Shown here piece by piece: positions 23,001-34,648 of a stretch of DNA of 64,000 bases. Under the pieces are notes generated by a model, which saw only the letters and a program-made list of their open reading frames with translations, was not told where the DNA came from and searched no databases. The number at the start of each line of letters is the position of its first letter. Within the stretch, counting starts at the first letter, position 1. Both the position numbers and the translations under genes were made by a program. The stretch comes from Gaeumannomyces sp. JS-464 (taxonomy: Eukaryota > Ascomycota > Sordariomycetes > Magnaporthales > Magnaporthaceae). Where the stretch lies: positions 7,440,001 to 7,504,000 of the forward strand of contig NGZR01000001.1 in NCBI GenBank assembly GCA_002197995.1, in the 5' to 3' direction.

Positions 23001-26000
23001 CTTTTTCCTTTCTTCTTTCACGCATGCTGACTTCCACCCCCCCTGTACTAAATCTTCCCATGTTCAAGGCAGACCAGGTTCCGTGCAGTGCTGTGGCTTC
23101 TGCCCCCATATCTTTCAAAACATGGAGTTACTTGAAATGATTACCTAGGAGTTGATGAATTCGCCTATCTGGATCGACAAGCGAGGCCGAGCTGGCGAAA
23201 CACGAATCTCGTTTCTTCGCACCCGCCACCGATCGAGATCGTGCCCAGCAGCCAGAGATTCGTGTGACGAACTCTAGCAAACCAAACGACAGTTTGAAAC
23301 CAGGCATGACCATGATGATGGGACTGACCCCCGCGCTGACGGCTCCAGCCGCAGTAACTCCACGCCAAGCGCCCCGTGTTTGCCATGGATGATGCAAAAC
23401 TCGGACTGTTTTCGATCCCAAGGGCCCATTTCTACTGCGACAGCCTACACCTGCGATACCTTGGGAAGTTACCAATGCTTGCCCGAGCAGAAAGGGGACT
23501 TGGCCTCGATTTGCAGCATCGCGAGGGCCGGACACACACGCACACATCCAGCACAGCACGCCCCTGGTGGTCTGCAAGCGCGGCGGGATTAATCAGGCTC
23601 GACGGCTGCTGGGATCATCAGCGCGGGGCGCTGGCTGCAAGCCCATTCCCACGCTATGTAAATGTGCCGCCCCATCAATCAGTCACATCAGATCAATCAA
23701 CCCATACCCAAAAACGGTTAGTGGCAGTTCCTCGGCGAGCCAGCTCCATCAAGGACCAGAATCTCCGCCCGCCGCCGACGCCCCGTCTCCCTCTCCACAT
23801 TTTCTTTTTTCGCGCAATGCCCCCTGGCTCCCTGGCCTTGGTGGGTGGCTCCCTGGCCTTGGGGGTGGCTCCCCCTTGGTGGGGGCTCCCTGGCCTTGGT
23901 GGGTGGGACTAGACCACAGAACCACCGAGGATTTTCCCCATTCCAGAGAGCCCCTGCTGCGAAGCGTCGATGCGCACCAGACACTGGGTACCAACCCAGG
24001 GACTTGGTCAACCCGTCACGGGTTGTGACTGCCTGATGGCCAGCACCCCGATCTGGCTGGTGCGAGACGCTGGAGCCATGAATCAGATCGAAAACAATGG
24101 CATCCATCCCTACCGCGGCCGGGAACCCTACCGGCAGCACGGTCCACATTGGCGTGGACCGCCTTAACCGATCTCACTGGGGAGAAAGGAACAAGACGGA
24201 CGGCACGACGGATGGAGAATGGAGAATGCGATGGCCCCATTGCGCCTCCCATGCCGAGTAACGGCGACCGGCGGGGGTCTGCAGAGTACCTAAGTATGTA
24301 CCTATGTGCTACTGTGCAACACTTCCAAGCCTGGTGCCGAGGCGACGTGCAGGGGCTTGCAGAATGGCGGGCGGCCGAGGGAGATGGGAGATGGATGGAG
24401 GCAGGGTGGTTGGAGTGCTTGTCTCAAGATGCGAGATGTGTGCCCTACCTCCCAATAATTGGCCCCAACTAATCCCATTTCCCATTTGGGAGGGGGCGCG
24501 AAAGCGTCCGAACCCGGCTCGTCCACACATAACGGACCATTTTATGTGCTGACCGCGGAGATCTGTCTTGGCCTTTCCTTTTTGCTGATTAGGACGGTTT
24601 TGGCGAGCAGTGTAGGTGTGGGAGAGGGAAGAAAGAAATAAAAATGATACGGGATCATGAAAACAACAAAGGCAACACGGCTGACGGTTGTTTCTAACGC
24701 TGGGTATCCCCTCCCGCCGTTTGTCTTGAAAAATCTCCTCGGCCCCAGCAGACGCCCCCAAATCGGGTAACACGAACCTGTGTGCCTGTCAACCCCCATG
24801 GCCACCGCCCATCATGTTACCCAAGAACCATGTAGCTACCCTTCCGAACGAACCTGGGGAGACCGGTCGCCGCCCTCGTCTCTTTGTATCCCGCCCGGCT
24901 GCGTGCACAGCATCAAGAGCGATATTCATCGTCGCTGGGTTAGCGCATCTGGATCCTCGTCCACGCGACCGCGTGGTGTCTGCTCGCCGCCAGCCCAGGC
25001 ACAACCGCACTAGGTGGTTCTACCCCGCAAACTAACAGGAGCGACGGGCGAAGCGCAAGTCGGCCTGCCCAGTTCTCGTTTCGCGTTTTTCTTTTCTAGG
25101 TTCGGTGAGCGACTTAAATAACGCGGACAATAACAAGCCCGAGGCAGCATGGAAAAACGTTACTGGCTAACAACAAAGCCAGAGAGGCGCAGAGGCTAGC
25201 ACGGCTAGACGCACACACAACCATCCTTTTTTTTATTTTTTTTTATTGTCGAAAGGGTAAATAAAGCCAGGGGACAGGGACAGGGGTCGCTGTGTGTGGG
25301 CGTGGGTGCGTGGGTGGTGGGTGTCTGCAAGAGAGAGTGAGTCCAAACCTCAAGCAAGCGCGCGGATGAACATCACACCCGTGTCCATCCATGGGTGAAC
25401 CCTCCAACCCGTCCTTTGCAAGCTTTGGGTCCCCATCCCGGCCAGTCTGGCAGACTGTCAGCGGTCGGGTAGGTCGGCACGTCGGTTTGGGCAGAGAAAT
25501 CGGCAGGTCGGCTGCTCTCTTCTTTTCTCTTGTCTGATGTCTAAGGAAGGGCACGTCCACAAAAAGCAGCCTGAAGCCCTCATACAGGAAAGCGATCCTG
25601 GTGGCCCGCCCAGATGTGCACGCAGGCGGGCGCATATTGTTTTGCCTCTTGGCTAATGTAGCTGAGAAGCCCTCAACGTGCTCTAGGCCAGGCCGGTTGG
25701 TGGTGTTGTCGCATCGCATCGCATCCCCACCCTATTCCCATGGCTGCGCAACTTACATATTTGCCTCCTTGTCCATGCCTGGGAGCGAAGGCCTTGGCAG
25801 CCCGGCCGAGGCTGGGTCCCCATTTTTGGAGCGCATCCCATTAAAACCCCCACACACTCTCCGTGCTCCGCTCGATTTCTGTCCTTGCCCTTCCCCAGAG
25901 ATTCTCGCCAGTCCAGCTCGAGTCGGACGAAGGTCGCAAGACATCGAAGAAGCAAAGGCCCGGTCGCCCGCCTGCGCCCCGTCCCGAATTTGCGCTGCAA

Positions 26001-28082
26001 CAGCCCGTCGGCTTCGCGCGCGCTCTCTCTATACCTGCCTGCCCGTATTTCGACCCCTTTTCTTGTGCAAGTCTGCCATTTGAGCCTGCCTTGCGCGCAC
26101 CGACCGACCCGACCCACGTTCCTGCCCTGTTCCAACAAAGCCGCCGCGGCTGTAGTGGTGTTAACCCTCCTCACGCCACGTCTTCGGGTTAGTGTAGCGT
26201 TCGATTTTTGTCTGACCCCCGCACTCGAGTCTGAGTACCTCGACGCAGCCGCTTGGTCTGCGGCGTTCGAGGCTCGCGACTTCGATCCGACGCCGCCAGG
26301 CCTTTCCTTGTGCACGTTTTGGCGGAACGTTTTGTTTTCCTCCATGCATTGTTTCTTTCTTGTCTTTTTCTTTCCTTTACAGTGTGGGTTATTTCTCGTC
26401 CTTCTTGCTTTGCAGTCCGCCGCTGCTGGACAGAAAGCAAAGAACGACCACGCGACGTTGACCCCGACTCCCCTTTCCCCTTTCTTACTCCCACAAACTC
26501 CCATGCCCCTTCACCCAAACCCCACCCACGCTAGTCGAGTCGGATCGGGCGCGACCGCAAAGTTCCTTCAACTGTGCACTATCACGGGCTGGCTAGTTAA
26601 GCGCCGAAGCATTCGTTGAGGAGGCCAGGCTTGCCGTCCCGTCACAGGCCCTCGCTGCCGCGTTCCGTATTAGGATGTCTGCCAGAGCAGGCCGCCAGCG
26701 GAACGACTTGGATTGGGCAGATGTGGCGAGGGATCGGGGTGCATATGATATGCGTTATGGTGCTATCGAGGGCAGGCCGGTGTGTCTGTGGCGTCGAGTG
26801 CCCAGGCCTGGCCGCGCGTGGGTGGCCCAAGTACAAATCAATGTACCTCCTGTTCCGCCCACCCACACACACCCACGCCACCTCCAGCCCGGGCAGGTAG
26901 CTCCACCAAGCGTGCCTGCTGCCCGCCCGCACCCCTCTGCTCTTCCCCTGCAATCCCCACCTAGCACACACCTTTGCTGCTCGACATGGAAGTCCCCTCG
27001 TCGCGTCGGCCTTCTTATAGGGCCCGATTTTATAGCTGCGTGCTGCCTGCCATACCACCTCGACCTCCCCTCAACCAAGGGCCCCCGACCCCGTCTCTGG
27101 TCGGTCACCCCGTCCGATGCCACTCGACCTGTGACCCCTGTTGCGCCCGCTCGTCTTTTTTTTTTTTTTTCTGGCCTGCAGCGTCAACGGATGCCTGTCG
27201 TCGCATAGCTGCGGCCACCCATTTCATCCCCCCGGGCTTCCCGCCAACGCCATGTGCCTGCCACCCATCCATCACACTCGCAACTCTTGTCTTCGCTGAG
27301 CGCTCTTCAGCTGCCCGGAAACACGTCTTTCATATAGCCCGCGGGCTTTTCTGACGACGGTTGCTCGCACAGCAAACGACCAGCTTACTTTGTGCCTTCG
27401 GTCCGGCCAAAGACTTGGCACTCCGGCCCCTTGTCCCCAGGGACCCGCAGCCTACGCAATTCGACGATCCCGCACCAAGCGAAGACCCTGCCTGTCGGTT
27501 GGATGCTGGTTGGGCTCCCCCGTCTTCCCACCTGCCTAAAAGCGCACCGCTGGCGACATTAATCTCCATCAGCCTAGCCATGTTCACCTGAGGCCTCGCA
27601 CTCGGCTGGGTGACGTCTGACTGAGAGTGCGCGAGCACACTTCTGTCCTCCAACTTCCCGTCGCATATATCCCACATTTTTTTTGATCTGAAATCCAGGG
27701 GCGTCCTCGTCCTGTCCTGGCCGTTCGTGCCCTCGACGATCGTCGCAAGCAGTCCCGGCCGGCCACTGCCTGTTTGGCGACACGAACCGCCAGTCCCGAA
27801 GCAAAATTGCTGGAGGCGCCCTGAGCTCCCTCCAGTCACCGCCAAGGCCGCCGGGCTTGTGTTGTGCAACCAGAGCACGGTTGCAAAGCGGCAGACACTC
27901 TCTGCTGATATCTCCACGCTATCACCCCAGCTCAGTCACCTAGTGGACAGGTCGGAACTTACTGAGGGGCACGTTACCCGGCCCCCCCTTCGTTCAAGGC
28001 GGTGCGTCGCCTTGCGGAGCTTTCTGCCGCGGATGTGGAACTTCTACTATCATCGCAGACAGGCTCTGCCGACGGCCTGTCG
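20098..28082. other. 8 kb gene-poor region, including the probable long leader of the C2H2 regulator
   Basis: I found no supportable gene on either strand. The longest frames (25683-26504 minus, 27330-27917 minus) translate to low-complexity, domain-free sequence. The stretch 25850-28082 is pyrimidine-rich on the plus strand, with many short upstream frames, as expected of a long 5' leader; AG-type acceptors such as the one at about 28050 could belong to a leader intron. The region also holds T-rich runs near 25228-25246 and a minisatellite at 23826-23908. Confidence 0.45.
23826..23908. repeat. Short minisatellite, about four units based on GGCTCCCTGGCCTTGGTGGG
   Basis: Imperfect tandem units of about 18-22 nt containing CTCCCTGGCCTTGG, with variation in the G run between units. 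Non-coding location. Confidence 0.85.
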
Positions 28083-31000
28083 ATGATGCCTTCAGTCTTG
28101 GGCCCCGCTCATCCAACCATACCAGGTGCCGGTCTAGGACCTGTTCAGCAAAACACGCCCGCCGCGCGTTCGCGTTCAAGCACGGCCATGCCCTCCCTGC
28201 AGGAGCCGACCCCACCGCACAATGTTAAGCAAGAGGAGGAATCTTCCGACAGGGGACGTCGTCGGAGCCGCTCTGATGAAGACGATGACGACGGCGTCGT
28301 CGAGCTGAAGAATGAGCAGGCGGGGATGGCGACCCAAATCCGGGAAACTTCGTCAAACTCGGACGCAGGCCCTGCCCGCAAGCGCAGGAGGAGCCGGAAA
28401 GGTCTAGACAAGAAGTTTGAATGCCCTCATGAAGGCTGCGGCAAGAGCTATTCTAGGGCTGAACACCTGTAAGTGCCATAAGTCTGCTTTGTTGACTGGT
28501 GTGTCTGCGGCCGGTCCCCTTTCCAGCCCTGCCACTTGGGCACCTCTCGTCCACCTATCATCTAACACAGTCTGATAGATACCGCCATCAGCTGAACCAT
28601 GCCCCAAAGCAGATATATCACTGCGGCATGGGTGACTGCACCCGCAGCTTTGTGCGACTCGACCTCTGTAACCGTCACAAGGACAGGCACACGGCTAAGG
28701 GTTCAGCCCTTAACCGCAAGGACAGAGACAGTATGATGGCGCATGGCAGCTCGCCCATAATCCAGCCTACTGGAGCCCCGTATGCGCCACCCGGGTCCCT
28801 CTCCCCCGAGGCCAATCGGCCCAGTACAGGTTACAACAAACCTCTTCCGAACCATATGCAGTACTCCCCCAAGGACGGGCCATTTACCCCTCTCAATAAT
28901 ACGCCCCCTGCGGGCTATGCCTCGAACGGTCACCCGAATGGCGTATTCTATATGCAGCACGACCAAGCTTACGGAGTCATGCATCAGGGCCAGCGGGCGG
29001 CACCTCAGCAATCGCCGGCCGTCACCCAGCCTCAGCGGCCCAGCGTCCAGACCGATGTCGGGCAGTATGGAGTTCTGTCGCCTGTTTCCACGCATCACGG
29101 ATACCACACCCACCAGAGCAACACCCCGCAGTCGGCAGTCTATGTTGGGACCCAGAACTGCCCTCATTTGAGTCTAGGACCTTCAGATTTCACACAAGGC
29201 ACGGCATCCTCGCCATCCGTTTCTCGAGACATGGGCGGAGGACGGGTTTACCCCTCTCAGCAGTCTGGGGACTATTCCGAGCAGGCTGCCCAGCAGCAAC
29301 AGCAGCAGCAGCAGCAGGAGCAGCAGCAACAACGCGGTAGTGACATGATCATGCTGGGTGAAATGGCTATGCCAAGTGCCATGCCAGTGTTCGGCAGCGA
29401 TCATTTCTATCAAAAATCACCTTATGCAGGGATGCCTGAGGACTTTATGGCCTACTTGTTCAACACGAACGGTAGCCAAGCGGGCGACTCGCCTCAGGGC
29501 CACATACTTCCTCCGGGGAGTCAAAATAAGTGAGTTTCCTCGCCGCGTTTGCGCTGTTAGTGGGATATTGTGTTTGAATTACAGTCACTGACCGGCTGTT
29601 GACGAGCAGCTATGGCGAGTTTAACAATCGCTACAACGTTCCTTATTATGGTGCCGCAGATCCGACGCAGCTGGGACTTCCCGCCACAGCAGGTCATGGC
29701 AGTTGGGAACCTGCTCGACCAGAATCTTCCTGAGACTACTATCTCAGAGGAGAAGAGCAACGAGGTTTTCGAGTACATTAGGGACAGATTCCACGGCGCC
29801 AGTGATACCTCGCCGGTTGATCGGCTGAAAGAGAGCATTGTTGAGGGAGACCGCTCCCAGGATACTCACATGCTGAGTCGCAAGATGATGCAGAGATACA
29901 TAACATCGTACTGGCTGCACTTCAGCGATCAGGTGCCGATCCTTCACCAGCCGACGTTCCAGCCAGACAGGACGCCCAACCTGCTGCTCATCGCCATGAT
30001 GGCCATAGGAGCCGTCAGCCTAGACGAGGCACAAGGAGCGCAGGTCACCAAGGCCGGCGCACGCCTTTCCAACTTCCTGGCTTGGGACCTCCGCTGGGCC
30101 CTCTACATGGACTCCAACTTCGGGCCGCCGGCCAAGTTGTGGGTGTTCCAGGCCATGATCTTACTGGAGCTATACGAGAAGATGTACTCGACAAGGTCGC
30201 TCCATGAACGTGCTCACATCCATCACTCCACCACCATTGTCCTCATGCGCCGCGGCAGATCCTTGATCGGCAAGTCGTCTCTGGACTCGCCCAACCCACA
30301 GTCGTCAAGGCATTCTTCGACCGGTGGCGTTCACACCCCCGACGAGTGGTGGAACCACTGGATTACCAACGAAGCCACCCGCCGCGCGGCATTCGCCGCT
30401 TTCTGGCTAGATTCGATCCACGCGACCATGTTTGGGCATTCAACCGTCATGGTCGCCCACGAGATGCGTCTTCCGCTGCCGTGCGACGAGAATCTTTGGA
30501 AGGCAACAAGCGGGGCCGAGGTCGGTAGAATCGAAGCCAACCTGCACTCCAGTGGCATCAAGACCCTTGCGTTCCTTGATGGCCTGAAGAAAACCCTGAG
30601 CGGAGTGGAGTCCGGACCAACGCGTTTGGGCGCACGATTCTGATGGCCGGGCTGCTCAGCGTGAGCTGGCATATGAACCAACGAGACCTTCAGGTGAACT
30701 CGCTCGGAGGCGGAGTGTCTCAGGCGCTGGGAGGCCGAGACAAGTGGAGGGGCACGCTCACACGAGCGTTCGACTTTTGGCGGACGGACTTTGACAAAGC
30801 CCTCAAGAGCGGCTCGGTGCATTCGGATCCTTACATATACGCCGACCAAGAAAAGCACGCGGAGGAGACTGTCACGTTCGAGAACCGCACGGTGCTCCAT
30901 CACCTGGCGCACATGGCGATGCAGGTGGATATTGTCGACTGTCAGATCTTTGCGCGCGCCAAGCGGCTGCTGGGCCGGGCCATCGGCGTGCAGGACCTGA

Positions 31001-31493
31001 ACAGCGCGCAGCGGAGGATGAAGGACAACTGGGCGCCGAAGGCGAGGGCGCGCGATGCCGTTTACTACGCACTGAAGTTCTTGTCGTCTGTGCTCTTGTC
31101 GACAGAACCAGGCACGCCGGCGTCTCTCCCGGGCAGCCGTCTCGTGAGGAACCGTACTCGGCCCGGGAGGACGTGTTGATGAACCGACCGTGGGTTCTCT
31201 ACTTTGCCGCCCTGGTCGTCTGGTGCTACGGATATGCCTTGGAAGGCCCGTGCAAGGACTACAGCCCGCCACCGACCAAGCAGGCTCAGGTGCGGGAAAT
31301 GCGCGAGTACCTGCGGACCTTTGGCGGAATCCTGGACCCTGAGGAGCTGAAGGTGATGACGGGGCTGAACCGCAATACCGCCTTGCTTATGGTTCTCAAG
31401 GAATCATTCGAGGTGACGCGTTGGGAGCTTCTCCATGAAGGAGCGACTTTGCTGAAGAATTGCATCCAGCTCAACGCTGGCACCATGGTGTGA
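28083..31493 (+). CDS. C2H2 zinc finger plus fungal_trans domain transcription factor
   Basis: Nuclear regulator of about 1,070 residues, three exons (28083-28468, 28579-29529, 29610-31493). The N-terminus is acidic and basic (VKQEEESSDRGRRRSRSDED), then RKRRRSRKGLDKK. Two C2H2 fingers follow: FECPHEGCGKSYSRAEHL, with its His pair completed across intron 1 (YRHQLNH), and YHCGMGDCTRSFVRLDL with CNRHKDRH. The middle is Pro/Gln/Ser-rich with a short polyQ at 29290-29335. The third exon carries the fungal_trans-like domain: MLSRKMMQRYITSYWLHFSD, VPILHQPTF, TPNLLLIAMMAIGAVSLDE and WITNEATRRAAFAAFWLDSI. Frame changes near 29695, 30640 and 31130 are needed; the last leads to ENVLMNRPW-like continuation (MNRPWVLYFAALVVWCYGYA) and the stop at 31493. 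The start at 28083 is the first in-frame ATG; an upstream exon cannot be excluded. Related proteins are found across filamentous ascomycetes; the target is unknown. Confidence 0.83.
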
Positions 31494-31920
31494 GGGCTGG
31501 GAGATGTAGGCTTTGCGGCTTCTATTCTTCATTATTCTTTCCGTTTTACTTTGCCTTGCTCTTGTCTCTCACCGTTTCACTTTTTTTTTTTTTTTTTTTT
31601 TTTTTTCTCCCTTTAAGCATGGCGGCAAGCTTTGTTTCTTTGACTCTGGGCAAGGCCGGCGGCGACTGGTTGCATTAACTTGGAGTCTTGTCATCAGCTG
31701 CTACGGACCTTGTCCCAAGTATATACCCCTCGACTATTGTTATACGGCGGCACAGCGGGATGATGCAAACGAAAGGATACCATATTCCCTATCTATCTAT
31801 TTACATTTCTAAGGAAACCGGCTGCCTTAAAAAAATAAAAAAAAAAAAAGCCTAAATGTCTACTCTATTGCGGTATTTATTGTACCACTCAACCAGCACA
31901 CCAGCGGGTTTCAAGCACTG
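31494..31920. other. Intergenic region between convergent C2H2 regulator and thioesterase
   Basis: Contains a 28-nt T run (31579-31606) and an A-rich run (31830-31850). These flank the 3' ends of two convergent genes. No gene seen. Confidence 0.6.
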
Positions 31921-32461
31921 TCAAACCTTGGACTTCACCGGAGGGTCGATGTTGACTTTGCCGTGCTCGCACGTGGAGATGACCTGGCCGTTGTCCTCCC
32001 TGCGCATGACGCCGCGGAGGGCACACAGCCTGGCGCCGACGGCGATGATCTGGCACTCGACGAGGACGGTGGTACCGATAGGAGCGGGGCGCACGTACGT
32101 GACCGAGAGGGTCCGGCTCACGCCCATCTGCGCCCAGAAGCCCGGGCGGGAAACGAGGACCAGCGGCATGGTTGTGGCGAAATCAAAGAGTGTGGCGGCG
32201 GCACCCCGTGCAGGGTGCCCATCCTGTTGCAGTGCGATTTGGGCACGGTGAATCGGAAGACGGCCGTCGCCAGCGGGTCTTCGGTGCTGCCCGCCGCCCC
32301 CGCGTCGTCTTTGGGCCGCGGGCCCGTGGCCGAGATCAGCTGGAGGTGCGGGAAAAAGGATTTGGTGAAGTCCTGGGTTACGTTGGGGTTAGTGTCCAAT
32401 GACATCGGGTGCTCGTGTTGGTGGCGCGCGGAAGGGCTGGCTTGTTCGTGCAAGCAGATTG

Positions 32462-32499
<38 letters not shown>

Positions 32500-32617
32500 A
32501 CAATAAAGAAAAATAAGGCGAAAGACTAACCGAAAACTGTCCGTACGCATCGATGGCGTTCTGGATAGTTGTCTTTGCGGCGTCGTCTCCCTCTGAGGCC
32601 TTGTTGTTTGCTGCCAT
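31921..32617 (-). CDS. Hotdog-fold acyl-CoA thioesterase (4HBT superfamily, ACOT13/PaaI-like)
   Basis: Likely hydrolyses acyl-CoA thioesters. Exon 1 (32617-32531) encodes MAANNKASEGDDAAKTTIQN and ends at AYGQFS; exon 2 (about 32411-31921) continues HPMSLDTNPNVTQDFTKSFF, LISATGP and AVFRFTVPKSHCNRMGTLHG. A frame change near 32206 then gives GGAAATLFDFATTMPLVL, the hotdog signature with the catalytic Asp in LFDFATT. VSRTLSVTYVRPAPIGTTVL and the final strands follow. Length is about 192 residues. The intron contains a 37-nt homopolymer (T on this strand), and its acceptor is not a strong consensus, so the exact exon 2 start is tentative. The C-terminus is KSKV, which resembles but does not match the peroxisomal PTS1 consensus. 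It is divergent from PEX12 with 490 bp between starts. Confidence 0.8.
32462..32498. repeat. Poly-A tract, 37 nt, inside the thioesterase intron
   Basis: Uninterrupted run of 37 A on the plus strand, so an extreme polypyrimidine (T) tract in the minus-strand intron upstream of its acceptor. The exact length is likely to be unreliable. Confidence 0.95.
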
Positions 32618-33106
32618 GCTGGGCACTGCGTGGCTGGGGCTGTCCGGTATGTTGATAGTATTGGATTATATTTTGATGATGATTAATGGACCTCGGTACT
32701 TCGTTGGCACCGCTTGCCTTGACCTTCGATTGATGGATGCTGTTAGGTGAGAGGCGGTGCCGACTGGCAAGCCCCAACGGCAGCGCCGTCCCCACCGCCG
32801 GATTCTGGGGAAGCGGTTCTCAAATAGCGGCTGTGCCCCTGCGTGGCAGTGGGCCCGGATGCCCCAGACACACCAGACGCACATGACGCAGACGGTCTGG
32901 GTCCCAGCCGTATTTTGCTGGACCTCGGGCCATCGGCAAAAATCCATCCGCACCACATGGAACCTCTCCTTTGGCAACTGCTCCACCGACCAGGCAGGTG
33001 CGACGATATCGACTGCATCTACGAGCTGGAGGCGATGATCTCGACAGCCCGCCACAACACGCCACCGACCAGCTAGCACCAGCCCGAGAGCCGATGCGAC
33101 AGCGAA
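32618..33106. promoter_or_regulatory. Divergent promoter region, thioesterase and PEX12
   Basis: 490 bp between the two ATG codons; must carry both promoters. I do not see a clear oleate-response-type element or a TATA box. No gene inside. Confidence 0.5.
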
Positions 33107-34492
33107 ATGGAGTACGTTGGCGCCCTTGCTGGCGCGTCATTCGACGAGGGCAAGCCGTCGCTGTTTGAGCTGCTCTCGGAGCAGCAGCTCGCCGTCCTGC
33201 TGCCGCCCACGATCCGCTACCTCCTGACGGTCGCGACGCACCGCTACCCGCGCCACCTGCTGCGCGTGCTCAACTCGTTCGACGAGATCTACGCCCTCGC
33301 CTCCCTCATCGTCGAGCGCCACTACCTCCGCACCCGCGGCGGCTCCTTCACCGAGCACTTCTACGGCCTCAAGCGCGAGCGCGCCGGGCCCTTCTCGGCC
33401 GCCGACCTGCCGCGCGCCTCGGCCGCCGCGCCCCAGCTCGTCCGCGACACGCTCCGCCTGCGCTCCCGCGACGTCTGGCGCAGCCTCGCCGCCCTCGTGC
33501 TCTTCCCCTACCTCAAGCGCCGCCTCGACGAGGCCCACGAGGTCGACGCCCCGCGCGCCGCCCTGCTCGGCGCCGCCTACAACCAGCCGCCCCTGCCCGG
33601 CGCGCCGCTGCGCGAGCGCCTGCTGTACTACTACCGCTGGTTCCTGCGCCGCGTCTACCCCGGCCTCAACGCGTCGTACCACCTCGCCGCCCTGGCCTTC
33701 AGCCTCGCCTACCTGTTCGACGGCAGCCGCTTCCACCACCCGCTTACATGGCTCGCCGGCGCCCGCGTCCGCCGCATGAACGCCGCCGACTACCAGGCCA
33801 TCGACGCGCTTGAGAAGGGCGTGGCTGGCGCTGCTACTGCTGCTGCAGGTGGAGCCCAGGCGGCCTCGCTGCTCTCGCCCAGGGGGCTGGCGTCCAGGGC
33901 GCTCTCGGGCCTGTCGCTGGCCCTCCCCGCCAGCCTGGTCCTGCTCAAGTTCCTCGAGTGGTGGCACGCGTCCGACTTTGGCAAGCACCTGTCGGCCAGG
34001 ACCGCCGAGAGCCTGGACCTGCCGCCGCCCGTCGTCACGGGCCTGGGCCTGCCGGACCGGATGGAGCAGACGGCGGCGGCGGCGGCTGCAGCGGACAGTA
34101 ATATCAATCGAGAAGGGAAGAAGGAAAGGGGCAAGGAGAGTAATGGAGAAGATAAAGAAGAAGAAGAGGAGGAGGAGGAGGCCGAGCCCCTGGCCGAGGA
34201 CGCGCCCATCGCGACGCCGTCGATGCTTCCCATCCTGACTGTCAAGCCGCCGGCCGACTCGGCGCTGTGCCCCATCTGCGCCGACGACATCACGACGGCG
34301 ACGGCGTGCCAGACGGGCGTGGTCTACTGCTACACCTGCATCCACCGCTGGGTCGCGGGCGAGCACCCGAGGCAGGAGGCCTTTATGGCCGGCGGCAAGG
34401 AGGGCAGGTGGGAGAGCGGGGCCGGCCGGTGCGCCGTCACGGGCCGGCGGGTCCTTGGCGGCACTGAGGGCCTGAGGCGGATAATGGTTTGA
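33107..34492 (+). CDS. PEX12: Peroxin-12, RING-type component of the peroxisomal import machinery
   Basis: Peroxisomal membrane protein of the PEX2-PEX10-PEX12 ubiquitin ligase complex that recycles the import receptor PEX5. A single uninterrupted frame of 461 residues. The N-terminal Pex2/Pex12 domain shows [68 protein letters not shown] and [33 protein letters not shown] and hydrophobic segments follow. A Glu-rich linker (34130-34200) precedes the C-terminal [31 protein letters not shown] and the terminal [16 protein letters not shown]. As in PEX12 orthologues, the RING has fewer cysteine ligands than a canonical RING. The length is in the range expected for fungal PEX12. No frame problem. 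Confidence 0.94.
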   Translation: MEYVGALAGASFDEGKPSLFELLSEQQLAVLLPPTIRYLLTVATHRYPRHLLRVLNSFDEIYALASLIVERHYLRTRGGSFTEHFYGLKRERAGPFSAADLPRASAAAPQLVRDTLRLRSRDVWRSLAALVLFPYLKRRLDEAHEVDAPRAALLGAAYNQPPLPGAPLRERLLYYYRWFLRRVYPGLNASYHLAALAFSLAYLFDGSRFHHPLTWLAGARVRRMNAADYQAIDALEKGVAGAATAAAGGAQAASLLSPRGLASRALSGLSLALPASLVLLKFLEWWHASDFGKHLSARTAESLDLPPPVVTGLGLPDRMEQTAAAAAAADSNINREGKKERGKESNGEDKEEEEEEEEAEPLAEDAPIATPSMLPILTVKPPADSALCPICADDITTATACQTGVVYCYTCIHRWVAGEHPRQEAFMAGGKEGRWESGAGRCAVTGRRVLGGTEGLRRIMV

Positions 34493-34648
34493 GTCACTTA
34501 ATGACGGCCGAGATAATAGGTAGTGAGTGCATTAGATGGCGTTGGGAGCGGGCGTGATATATTCTATAACCACTTGTGTTTTTCGTATGTACGTATTCTT
34601 GTGTCCCCATTAAACCCCGTCGGTCGCCCGGGTTGGCTCCCCTCACGC

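Noticed and set aside
23985..24030. Two adjacent small hairpins (CTGGGT/ACCCAG and CAACCCGT/ACGGGTTG)
   Set aside because: Arms of only 6-8 bp in GC-rich DNA are expected by chance; no gene-end context to call terminators.
25683..26504. 273-codon open frame on the minus strand
   Set aside because: Arg/Lys/Ser-rich, domain-free, antisense to a pyrimidine-rich leader; fits a chance frame in biased DNA.
28002..28082. Upstream extension of the C2H2 regulator beginning at 28002
   Set aside because: That codon is GTG, with an in-frame stop at 27963 and no ATG between; the first in-frame ATG is at 28083.
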